Source: Cryptomeria japonica
Taxonomy: Eukaryota; Streptophyta; Pinopsida; Cupressales; Cupressaceae
NCBI RefSeq assembly: GCF_030272615.1
Contig: NC_081413.1
Coordinates: 16,316,285 to 16,380,284, forward strand
DNA length: 64,000 bases
Direction: 5' to 3'
Positions 22,674 through 32,816 of this stretch are shown here, piece after piece; within the stretch, counting starts at the first letter, position 1, and the number at the start of each line of letters is the position of its first letter. The translations under genes and the position numbers were made by a program. The notes below the pieces were generated by a model. The model was given only the letters and a program-made list of their open reading frames with translations, had not been told where the DNA came from and made no database searches.

Positions 22674-23492
22674 TTGCCAGGTGCTTCAACTAAAAACACC
22701 TCTTCTTCATCAACCAAACCTGAGTATGACCTTGTAGAACAGTTAGGGAAGACACCCTCGCTCATCTCCATACTTGAACTCTTACGCATATCCCCCGCTC
22801 ATAAAGCTATTCTGGACAAAATCTTGAGAGACACCGCCGTTCCTACTGACCTGAACGTGGACCAGTTTCAAGCCATGGTGGGATACCTTTCCATTCCACA
22901 TTCCCTTACATTCACAGAAGCTGATGATGCCTCCATAAGTCAGCCACATAATGCACCATTACATATTGAAGCCTTCATACACAAACATCGAATAAAGTGA
23001 GTCCTGATAGATGGAGGAGTTGGTCTAAACATTTGTACATTGAGCACCATTAAACAATTGGGATATTCTGATAAAGCTGTGAATTCAACAAATCAAATCA
23101 CCATCAAGGCATATGATGATGAAGAGCGCTCATCCAAGGGCACAGTCACCTTACCTCTAAGAATTGGGCCAGTTACAAAGGATGTGATTTGTCAAGTCCT
23201 GGATCTAGACCTCACTTATAATATATTGCTAGGACGTCCTTGGATTCATGAAATGAGGGCAGTCCCATCGACATATCACTAATGCATTAAGTTTCCTCAC
23301 AATGGAGTCGAAGTAACAGTTAACGGTGATCCTAATCCATTCATATATTGCAATAACCTGAGATCACATACTGAGACCATCATTCCCAGTAATCGTGAAG
23401 TTGTCCCTTCTTCGGCATATATTGACCCGGAGTCATTAAAACCTTCGACATCAAAACAGGGTGAACTTAAAGGCAGATTTCAGGACAAAGGC
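22674..23492 (+). pseudogene. E2 aspartic protease region (stops)
   Basis: Protease that would process gag-pol. The active-site motif VLIDGGVGLNICT starts at 23001, with Asp at 23010-23012 and the D-G-G variant as in E1. The conserved LLGRPWIHEM lies near 23227. TGA 22998-23000 stands immediately before the active-site strand. E1 has CAA at that codon and H also has TGA. A TAA at 23280-23282 replaces E1's CAA. The region between gag and active site (EQLGKTPSLISILELL, FQAMVGYLS) is conserved in all three elements, function unknown. Confidence 0.85.
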
Positions 23493-26400
23493 ATGGGAGA
23501 ATACACTTTAAATCAGACCATGTATTTACGACAAGTCATGAGCTCTCCAAAAGAATACGGAAGGCCACATCCTAACAAGCAAATATCCACCATGGTATTC
23601 AAATGGGATCCTACTACCTTTCAAAGATGGGGCAAACTGGAAGAGGAAGGTTTATACAAAATGCTTTACAAAGACATTGAAGATGATACACAAGAACAGA
23701 TCAATATACCCTGTGAGAAATATGGCAAAGGCTTCAAGATTCTACAAAAATTCGGGTATGATGGAAAAAGCCCCCTTGGGTTACGCAAAGAAGGCGTTAT
23801 GGAGCCCTTACAACCTGAATTGACCATAAAAAGGGAACGCTCGAAGGGACTTGGTTTTCTGACTTCCAAGATTTATACTAAAAGGTCAGAAGAAGCCTTA
23901 CAAATCAAAGCTGCCAAAATTCAACAAGAGAATTGCTATTCCACAGATTCCAATGAATGGGAGTGGGGTTCCGACAAGTCTTCTAGTGACTACGAGCTCA
24001 TCGAGACATTCAGAGAGCCAGATGAACCCACAGAAGAGGAGGAGTTTTATAACAAATTCAGAGTTGGACAAGAAACAACCCATGAGGAGTCTACACAGTC
24101 CTTGTCTCAAGGTTCTAGGTTGAAATCACATAGGATGAGAACACCTGTTCCGGAATGCGCTACTAGTGATGATAATTTGGATTCGCTCGTGATCGAGACT
24201 GATGAGGAGAGTGCCATCGATGACCTCGATAATTACCTCGACATACCCAAATATAACCACATCTTCACTCTTGAACCCGCAAGCTCCGAAAACATCAAAG
24301 GCCTTCCCCTTATTCACCACCAACTCATTGACTGGGATTATGAAGGATCGGCACAGTTTGACACATTCCAAAATGATGAAGCTGTTATTGACTATCTCGG
24401 CGTACGAGATGATCTTCCCCTTGGAGACCATAAAGCAGGATACACTATAGAACTCAACAACATGGCATATTTTGGTGAGGGTGTCGGACCTTCTAGTCGC
24501 AAAAATGTGAAAATAAGAGAAAATCAAGGATCTTATGGCGAAAACCACACTGTGGCGCTATCTGATCCCAAAAAAGTAAAAAGAAAGGACGTATCTGAGG
24601 GCGAAAACCTCTTTGAGGCACCCGAAGATGGAAGGCTCGACATTCTCCTAGCCTCGTATGAGGAAAAGTCATCCATGCTGGTAGAGGAGACTATCAAAAA
24701 AAACATTGGTACGGAAGAGGTTCCACACAACATATTCCTGGCTAAATCATTGACAGAGTCCGAAAGGTCACAGTTCATAAGTTTCTTCAAGGAACGACAA
24801 ATCAACTTTGCATGGTCATACGCTGATATGCCTGGACTAGATCTGGATTTGGTAATGCATCATTTGACAGTCAAACCGGGGGCAAAGCCAGTGAAACAGA
24901 AATTAAGAAAAATGCATCCACAAGTGGCATTACTAGTCAAAGTAGAACTTGAGAAGTTATTGGATGTCGGATTCATACGCCCAATTGATTATCCTGAATG
25001 GATCTCCAATTTAGTACCTGTCAGTAAACCAGATCGCAGCATCAGAATTTGCACAGATTTCAGAGACATCAACAAAGCTTGTCCAAAAGATGACTTCCCA
25101 TTACCAAATATTGACTTGATTGTTGATCTCACGGCAGGTCACGAAATGTTATCATTAATGGATGGATTTTCTGGTTATAATCAAATAAGGATCGCACCCG
25201 AAGATCAACACAAAACATCATTCACTTGTCCTTGGGGAACTTTCTGCTGGAATGTCATGCCTTTTGGGCTAAAAAATGTAGGTGCTACATATCAAAGAGC
25301 AATGACCACTATCTTTCATGATCTCATGCACATAACTGTGGAAGATTATGTTGACGATCTCTTGGGTAAATCAGTAGACAGAGATACACATTTGGACATA
25401 CTTTCAGTCGTCTTTGATCGGTTGGAAAAATACAAAGTAAGATTAAACCCCAAGAAATGTGTCTTTGGAGTAACCTCTGGGAAGCTCCTAGGATTCATTG
25501 TGTCCAAAAGAGGAATCGAAGCCGACCCAGCAAAAGTCAAGGCTATCTTGGACATGCCGCCACCCAGAAATATCAGTCAACTTCGATCCTTACAAGGAAG
25601 ACTCCAGTCCATTCGAAGATTCATAGCACAACTGGCAGATAAGTGTAATCATTTTCAACACCTGCTACATAAAAATATCAAATTCAAATGGGATGATAAC
25701 TGTCAACAAGCTTTTCAGACGCTCAAAGATTATCTTTTGAATCCGCCAGTTTTGATGCCACCAGTTCCAGCTCAACCTTTGCTACTATACATATCAGCTA
25801 CTCCAACAGCACTGGGGGCACTCCTAGCACAACAAATTGCTGACGGCAAGGAAAAAGCAGTATACTATATCAGTCGCACATTGGTGGGATATGAGCTAAA
25901 CTACACACCAATCGAGCGTGCATGTCTCGCCGTGGTCTTTGCTTCACAAAAATTACGACACTACATGCTTACCCATAAGACTAAGTTAGTTGCAAGGATC
26001 GATCCATTGAAATACCTCCTCAATAAAGCAACACTTACTGGGCAGCTGGCCAAATGGGTAATGATACTTAGTGAATTCGACATCGAGTATGTGGACAGAA
26101 AAGCAATAAAAGGACAAGCCATCGCAGATCAATTAGCAGATGCCCCCATGATTGACGATGTTCCTCTAAATTCAGAATTTCCAGATGAATCCATTTTAAC
26201 AATATCACATGCAAAGCCATGGCAACTGTATTTTGACGGCTCATACACACAGCATGGGGCAGGAGCTAGTATTCTCTTTATAACTCCTCAAGGCGATTCT
26301 ATACCAAAATCATACCGCTTATCATTTCCTTGCACTAACAATATAGCTAAATATGAAGCATTAACAACTAGATTACGAATTGCAGTTCAGTGGAGGATCC

Positions 26401-27023
26401 AGGAACTTCATGTTTTTGGGGATTCTCAACTTGTCATCCGTCAAGCAACTGATGATTACCAAACAAAAGATGAAAAATTACGGCCTTACAAGCAAATGGT
26501 GGATGATTTGAAACAACACTTCACAAAGATAGATTTTGAGCAGGTACCAAGAGAGCAGAATCGTGCCGCAGATGCCATGGCTACAATTGCTTCACTGATT
26601 GATCTACCTCAAAATGAGACCTGCTACAAGTTCTTGGTGGACAACTTGTTGGTTCCTTCATATGAGATCACTCCTACTGAAATGATATGTGTTGTCGGTC
26701 CCGAATCCCAGTTATATGGTTCCATTTTCACATACCTACGTGACAATACTTTACCACCTGATCTATCAAATAATCAATGTCACACCTTCATTCGCCAATC
26801 CTCTCGATATGTCATTTTAGCTGATATCCTATACCGACGAGGTTTAGATGGCACTCTTCTTAGATGTTTAGAAAGCGACGAAGCTCGGATTGTGTTACGT
26901 GAAGTGCATGAAGGGATATGTGGTCCACATGCTAGTGGTCCTACCTTGGCCAAGAAACTCATTAGGACTGGATATTACTGGCCCAATATGGAAAAAGACT
27001 CATCAGTTTGTCAAGAAATGTAA
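23493..27023 (+). pseudogene. E2 pol: G-patch-like linker, RT, two RNase H domains, integrase zinc domain
   Basis: A 1176-codon open stretch. Linker with G-patch-like segment at 23724-23815, then acidic DETDEESAIDD and YTIELNNMAYFG. RT at about 24930-25560: RPIDYPEWISN, LMDGFSGYNQI, YVDDLLGKS (Asp pair at 25352-25357) and LLGFIVSKRGIEADP. First RNase H at about 25780-26030. Second, archaeal-type RNase H at about 26215-26600 with all acidic positions visible: YFDGS, KYEAL, GDSQL, AADAMA. The start of integrase (HEGICGPHASG) follows. The frame ends at 27023 because E2 lacks two bases near 27005 that E1 keeps (SYQFVKKC). This is the longest intact coding stretch in the window. Confidence 0.92.
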
Positions 27024-27960
27024 GCAATGTCAAATTCATGGAGACCTCATACATGCACCAGCACAAGAATTACAACCACTTACGTCTCCTTGGCCCTTTT
27101 GTCAATGGGGACTTGATCTCATAGGCAAGATTCACCCTCCTTCCTCTAATGGTCATAAATTCATTATCACAACCACAGAGTATTTCACAAAATGGATTGA
27201 AGCCATGCCTCTCACACAAGTCACTGGAAAATAGATTGCTACCTTCATCCTTAACTATATCATATGCCGATATGGTATTCCTATTTCCATTATTACTGAT
27301 AACGGGCGTCCCTTCAAAAATCAGGATGTTCGTGAACTCGGTGACCGCTTCCATATTTCCCATCGTTTCTCCACACTGTATTACCCCCAAAGTAATGGCC
27401 AAGTTGAGGCGTCTAATAAAACAATTCTTAAAATCCTCAAGAAGACAGTCGATGACGCTGGCCGTAATTGGCATATCCAACTCAATCCTGCACTTTGGGC
27501 CTACCGCACAAGTGTCCGCACACCTACAGGAGCTACACCCTATTCCCTAGTCTATGGTTCTGAAGCCATCTTGCCTATTGAGGTCGAGCTACCCTCTTTA
27601 CGGGTCTCTTTGCAAAACATCATCACTGATGAAGATTACAGGGTCTCTCACTTACAAGAACTAGAACTACTGGATGAACGACGACAAACTGCTTTTAATC
27701 ATCTCAAGGCTTACCAACAATGAATGAGTCGCAGCTACAATCACAAGGTCAAGCCTCGCACATTTGAGGTAGGTGACTTGATTCTCAGAGAAAACCCCAA
27801 GAATCAGCAAGACAGAGAGAAGAAGGGCAAGTTTGAACCAAACTGGCTTGGTCCTTACATCGTTACAGCAGCCTATGGATCTAGGGCATATCAGCTCTCA
27901 ACTATAGAAGGTGAACCTTTGGAGGATCCTATCAATAGTATGCACCTTCGCAGGTTCTAA
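26890..27960 (+). pseudogene. E2 integrase (frameshift and two stops)
   Basis: Inserts cDNA. It is read in a frame different from the upstream pol because of the 2-bp loss near 27005. The zinc domain ends with KKCKQCQ. Catalytic residues are present: WGLDLIGKIHP, IITDNGRPF and QVEASNK. TAG 27232-27234 interrupts TGK-IATFIL, where H has CAG. TGA 27721-27723 interrupts YQQ-MSRSYN. Both stops are also in E1. The C-terminal part (EVGDLILRENPKN, KFEPNWLGPYIV, INSMHLRRF) ends at the natural TAA 27958-27960. There is no chromodomain. Confidence 0.88.
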
Positions 27961-28139
27961 ACATAGCTCTTTGAAATATCCTAATTTAAAAATACAAAAA
28001 AAAAAATCAAAAAATTTTCAAAAATACAAAAAAAAAATCAAATTTTTTTCAAAAATACAAAAAAATTATAAAACAAAAAAAAAAAAAAATTGAAAAATTG
28101 AAAAAAATAAAGAAAAATAATTTCGTCCAATGGTGAAAA

Positions 28140-28190
28140 CCACTTCGGTGGCGCCCTGGGCAAGTACCATGGTGAAAACTGGGTCACCAG
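28140..28190 (+). other. Paired post-pol hairpins, E2 copy
   Basis: CCAC-TTCG-GTGG at 28140-28151 and CTGG-GTCA-CCAG at 28179-28190, each preceded by GTGAAAAC. The first gives a UUCG tetraloop in RNA. The arms and loops are the same in E1. Confidence 0.5.
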
Positions 28191-28369
28191 CGCCATGTGT
28201 AGAGACATTGCTCCTCCCTCCTTCAGGATTCTCTTTCATCACTTCACTTTGCACACACTCACAACCTATTCATCCATAATAAACTTACCTAGTCCCATCA
28301 TGGCTTGTTATTGATCTACCTAAGATTGGTTAGCCATTCATAATAAAACTCCCTTTTCGCCTCCCTTTC

Positions 28370-28565
28370 CATCCATAATAAATCAGACCCTATCTGTGGC
28401 TAAGGCAAATCCTACGTCTAGTGATGGGTGTGGAACTGAGAACATCACATGTCTCAAGGAGTAAAGTTTCTTCCAGCTTTCTTCAGTCTATCCGCGCACA
28501 ATCTGCAATAAAGCAACATTTGCATCACAGATCCGCAATAAAGTTTCATCTTCTCCGCAATAAAG
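28370..28565 (+). promoter_or_regulatory. Cluster of AATAAA signals downstream of pol
   Basis: AATAAA occurs near 28375, 28507, 28535 and 28560, the last three in a repeated 'cgcaataaag' context about 27 bases apart. E1 has the same cluster (about 5988-6180). It could give a polyadenylated sense transcript that stops short of the antisense gene. This is inference, as AATAAA alone is weak evidence in plants. Confidence 0.35.
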
Positions 28566-29689
28566 TATCAGTTTCATGGATTCGGTCAGTTTCAGATGAG
28601 ACACAGCAGCAACAATGGGCTTCAACAAATCAAATCTTTCAACAGACTCAGACAACATTATGGTTCAGTGCTATCTATCCTTTCTGTGAAAGTAAACATT
28701 GTGACCACAATCAAATAAGACTTATACAAGTGACAAAAGACACTAAACTTGAGGACTACAGTGGATGTTGGTGTCGAGTCTTGGTTTTCTTTTGATTTCA
28801 TCTTTTTTGGTGACATGTCTTTTAGCTTTTCCGGGATGTCTCTGACTAGAGATTCTATCTCCAGGATGTCTTTGACTAGAAAGGCGAGGATGGGGTATCA
28901 TCACCTATTGGCATTTGTTGTCTGTGGATTGTCTCTTAGTAATGCTATGACTTGTCCAAGGATATGAGGACACTGTGAGTCTAGTGTGAACTGGGGCATT
29001 CCTTGTTTGTGACTGTCTTATCTCCATGCAAACAGGTACAATGACTTTCTGGGTCAAACATATGCCTCGATTGTCATAACCTACTTGTCATAATAAAGCT
29101 CAATGATGATAATGCACAAGAAGCTCTTTCACTTCCATATCTTCTATCTTCCATCCCCCTTTCTTGATTGACTTCCATCGTCCTTCTCGAGTCCGCGTAG
29201 CCTGCTATCACATGACTGAGTATAATGACACACCAAAAACATTTGCATCTCATGTAGTTGCACCTGCATTTCCACATATAAGCATTTCATACATACATTT
29301 AGATATCACAATTGCATCACATCCTGCACACAACACCTGTTAGCACAATTTACATTTGCATTATCATATTCATCTGCATTACATACATTCACATTTGCAT
29401 CATGCATACACATATATAAAACATAAAAGAACAAAAATATATTGCATTGCATCATATACATATTTGCATCCATATCATAAGCATCACATAGAAACATACA
29501 TCATTAAACATCTCATCACATAGGTACACATGCATATAGCTACCGCAAAAAAAATGAATCATCTCATATGTATAATCATAAGTGTCATGATACAATGATG
29601 TCAAAAATACATATGGCTACAAAAGCACCCGCAGGTGTCTACAATACAAAACAATGGTACAAAACTGATACAATGGGAGCCCTCTAAGG

Positions 29690-31642
29690 CTATGACGAAC
29701 TCCCTCCCTTGGAGCCGCCTGGCCTCGACGGAATCTGAGCCCCCGAGGGACCCGCCCCAGGATCATCCTGCCTGCCCCCTCTATCTGGTGGTGGTGGTGG
29801 AGGACCCATGACCCCACCACTCGATGCCTGCCTCCTCTGACTCCCTCCCGTAGTTGTCGCTGTACGCGACGGTCTATGGAAGCTCCTCGCCCGCTGATCT
29901 GTTGGCACTGCACCGTAGTAGAGGTCCCTCCAGTATCCAATCTCCTCTCCTACCCACAGGACATATGCATAGCCTGCCCCTGTGTCCTCCGCCGCCTACC
30001 TCCCTGCCCTCAACGCTGTCTCAGCCTTTGTGTAGCGCTAAATCGCCTGATCTCTCTCTCGCTCAGTATCCCTGAGCCTGGTCCAGAGCCGATCTCTCTC
30101 CCTCTCCAACTCCTGTATCTCATCTGCCTGACCCTGGCAGATCTCCCTGAGCTCAATCAGCTCATCCTCCTCTGGATCCCCACCCTCTGCCTCGGCCTGT
30201 GGCTCTCCCTCTACAGGTGCCTACCCCTGTATCGGTACTTGTACTGGTGCCTGTATGGGTACCTGTCTCTGTGCATGCCTTTGTCCCTGCACCTGTCCCT
30301 GTCTCTGCCTGGGACCCTGTGCTGCTGGTACCTGTAGGGGTAATCCTCCGCGACCCATCACCACCCGAGCCTGCCGCTCCTCTCCACCCTCTCTCCGAGG
30401 TGCAACCCTCCTCTCCCCAACTACTCCCCTCTGCCTCCGTCGGCCTCTACCCCCATCACCTCCGCCATCATCATCATCATCTCCTCCTCCATCTCCCTCC
30501 AACAGCTCCCCTGGATCTGTCAATCGGGGGAATGGATGCTCCGCCCAATATGTTGAATACTCAGCATCCATCCCAGCATCGTCGACCTCTGGCCACATGT
30601 CCCAGGGTAGGGGTACCATCTCTGCCAGCTATGTGACCGCCTGATCATATGACAATAAAGGCCCAAACTGCGCCTGATCCCTAACTGTACGGGCATACAT
30701 ACCCGAGCCTCGTGGCATCCTCTGGATCCTGCCATACTGCCTGCATACCCTGTTCACAAGCTGCCTCTCTAATACATAGGGCGTCTGCCCAATCAAGTAC
30801 TTGCTCCGGAAGGTGTATGGCAGCTCCACTGCGTCATCCTCCCACTCCTCGCATCCTAGATACGGTCTCCAGATGACTACATCAATATCATCCAGCACTC
30901 GCCGCCAATGCTCTAACCTGCCAATCCGCGGCTGCGAGGTGATCATGTCGTATAAATGAACAAAGCTGCGTCCATGTCCCCTGCCTCGGGAGTGTATCGG
31001 CCTCGTCACTGGCAGATGCTCATAGGCCCAAACCTACAGTAGTGTCACCCCGCAGCCCAATCCCACTGACCCATGGTATACAAACCGGTGAAGCTCATAG
31101 TACAAGTGGGCCAATACACATGGTCCCCAGGCATATCTGGTGTGATCTGTCACCAGTGTCTCCAGCGCTCCCCCCCAGCCCATAGCCAATCCCCAGGTCG
31201 CCCTGTCTAGGCATAGAAATCCACTAATCGCTCCTCCAATCACGGCCGGCAATGCTAACCCTGTGGCGGTCATGGTGTCCCATGCCACGTGTCCTGCCCT
31301 CATCTCTAGGCCGGGATCTTGGAACACCTGTCTCAATGCCTCCCTGTCTCCGTCACGATCATATGGAATCAACTCTCCATCAATCGGTATCCGCAGAATC
31401 CTGTAGACATCCTCAAGGGTGACTGTCATCTCACCCATCGGCAAATGGAAGGTGCACGTCTCCGAGTGCCATCTCTCCGCTAGCGCAGTCAGCAAACCCA
31501 TGTTTGCCCGAAACTCAGGCACATACAATATATGTCTCAAACCCATCTCCTCGATGGCAGCTCTTTCCTGAAACGACAACTCAGGTCGCAATCTCTGTGT
31601 CGACGAGAATCTCTCCCGTGACTCTAGCATAGGCAAGTACTC
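29690..31642 (-). pseudogene. E2 antisense plant-mobile-domain gene, exon 2
   Basis: The minus-strand frame from 31642 (EYLPMLESRE) to TAG 29692-29690 is 651 codons without frameshift. Residues about 25-330 form the plant mobile domain: MGLRHILYVPEF, LAERWHSETCTFHLP, GEMTVTLEDVYRILRIPIDGEL, GAISGFLCLD, VWAYEHLPVTRP, LERQLVNRVCRQYGRIQRMP. Then come an acidic Asp/Gly run, an Arg-rich part, a Gln/Val/Pro repeat (VPIQAPVQVPIQG), a coiled-coil-like stretch (EEDELIELREICQGQADEIQELE) and a tail with PPPPPPDRGG. There are five internal stops, all TAG (31034, 30629, 30221, 30038, 29996), several in a CAG context. PMD proteins include MAIN and MAIL1, which act in silencing and development in Arabidopsis. 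What this one does is unknown. Confidence 0.85.
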
Positions 31643-31689
31643 CTGTAGTCAAGCAAATCAATCATGTCAGTCATGGTGGCATTCACTGT

Positions 31690-31965
31690 TTATCACAAAA
31701 TGCTACTAGCTACCTAAATGCATATGGTTATCTATCCTAGTGACACTCACTGTTCATCACAAAGTGTTGCTTCTATCCTAGTGGTACTCCCTGTTCATCA
31801 CAAAGTACTACGTGTGTGACACTCCTTGTTCATCACAAAGTGTTACTCACATTTGCACTCCCTGTTCATCACAAAGTGTTGCTCATATTTCAGTACTCCC
31901 TGTTCATCACAAAGTACTCTATCTTGGTACTCACTGTTCATCACAAAGTGCCTTGATCTATCCTC
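31690..31965. repeat. Tandem repeat array TTCATCACAAAGT, E2 intron
   Basis: Seven or eight copies of CACTGTTCATCACAAAGTGTT-type units are present, homologous to 8284-8720 in E1 but with different copy number and spacing. The array has therefore expanded or shrunk since the two elements split. Confidence 0.8.
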
Positions 31966-32079
31966 GTCTTCCTAGAGGACCTTCTTGAGTGTATCCTCTC
32001 AGCAACTTATCCAATCGACAGCGTATGTTCATCACAGAACTGCCGATTTGACCTCGAAGACCAAAACTTGCATTTTTTC

Positions 32080-32300
32080 AACGCAAACACGCTTGACTGA
32101 CACAAACGTGCCTACAGACTGCACAAGCGCGCCTGAAAAACATAGACGTGCCTGTACGACATAGACGTGCCTAGGCTGTGCATAAACGCGACTATACTAC
32201 GCAGACGTCCTTGCACATCGCAGACACACCCGCATTTGATGCAAACGCGGTTCCAGACACAGACGTGCCTGGCACCGACGCAGACACGGTTACACATTTT
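32080..32300 (-). repeat. GCGTCTG-type motif array in the antisense intron
   Basis: On the plus strand this reads as about ten copies of CACAGACGTGCCTG-like units every 20-25 bases. On the minus strand each is a variant of GGCACGTCTGTG, close to the GCGTCTGTG motif of the E2 sense leader. Confidence 0.75.
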
Positions 32301-32406
32301 CAGACTTTTTTGTACCCTATTCCTAAGCGCATTTATTGCTATAACTAGCATGCATTAATGACAAAAATAAATGCATCAAAGTACGAGGAGGCTTGGTGGT
32401 ACTTAC

Positions 32407-32472
32407 CGGCTCTCCTGCCTCTACTGGCCTCTGAAATCGTCGAATGTGGTCGAATCTGTGCACGGAAGCCAT
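32407..32472 (-). CDS. E2 antisense plant-mobile-domain gene, exon 1
   Basis: Minus-strand ATG at 32472-32470 opens 22 codons (MASVHRFDHIRRFQRP then VEAGEP) ending exactly at CCG before GTAAGT. The exon length, reading and donor are the same in E1 (9122-9187). No in-frame ATG lies close upstream, which decides the start. Exon 2 continues the protein in phase 0. The stretch is basic and short, and I see no organelle or signal peptide. Its function is unknown. Whole-gene length would be 672 codons if the five TAG codons of exon 2 were sense. Confidence 0.55.
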
Positions 32473-32560
32473 CGCTGCTGACTGCTGCTGCTCTTTTCCT
32501 GCTGTGCACTTTGATCTCGTGAAGGTGTAGATGACAATGAGGATGTCTTTTGCCCGTGGT

Positions 32561-32571
32561 CTATCTTATAG
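32561..32571 (-). promoter_or_regulatory. TATA-like box of the antisense gene, E2
   Basis: CTATAAGATAG on the minus strand, 89-99 bp upstream of the exon 1 ATG and about 245 bp inside the 3' LTR boundary. The same word is at a similar distance in E1. The antisense gene would thus have its own promoter, independent of the LTR. This is inference. Confidence 0.4.
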
Positions 32572-32802
32572 CCTACCCTAGCCTTAGCCTTCATTTCCCG
32601 AGTCAGTCTTCCTCATCCCGTGACTTTGTCACTTTATCCGGTCAATCCATTCTATCTTGTCTTTCTTATCGAGAGATTGTCTGCAATCTTTTCAGACATT
32701 TTCATCCAATCTCTCGAGGGGGCATATCATTCCCATTCTGGGGCAACTCTGTATCAGTTCATCTTATTTTCTTTGAAACAACGCGACAAGCCGCATTGTC
32801 TC

Positions 32803-32816
32803 AAAGAGGGGCAAAA
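32803..32816 (+). promoter_or_regulatory. Polypurine tract of E2
   Basis: AAAGAGGGGCAAAA abuts the 3' LTR. A second purine-rich word (CTCGAGGGGGCATA, near 32714) lies about 100 bp upstream and is also conserved in E1 and H. Confidence 0.85.

Larger units (their letters stand above)
27961..29689 (+). other. E2 post-pol noncoding region
   Basis: It is collinear with E1 5602-7301. It starts with an A-rich tract (27985-28110), then the paired hairpins, then four AATAAA words within 190 bp (about 28375-28562) and another near 29090. The stretch 29230-29600 is AT-rich with 'catcacataga' and 'catttgcat' words and would be the 3' untranslated part of the antisense gene. No sense frame is conserved with E1. 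Confidence 0.7.
31643..32406 (-). other. E2 putative intron of the antisense gene (764 bp)
   Basis: The donor GTAAGT lies at 32406-32401. The acceptor is ...TTGACTACAG at about 31652-31643, with a CTGAC/TTGAC branch-like word upstream. It joins exon 1 and exon 2 in phase 0. The intron carries the TTCATCACAAAGT array and the CAGACGTGCC array. No transcript evidence is available, so the splice model rests on the sequence and its repeat in E1. Confidence 0.6.

Noticed and set aside
29854-30644. Plus-strand open stretches rich in Pro, Leu and Cys over 29854-30644
   Set aside because: They are the opposite strand of the Pro/Arg/Gln-rich end of the antisense gene. They contain no motif and are not conserved in E1.
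31690-31965. Array of similar short repeats, as in CRISPR
   Set aside because: Spacers are not unique, repeats are imperfect, the setting is a plant retrotransposon and there are no cas genes.
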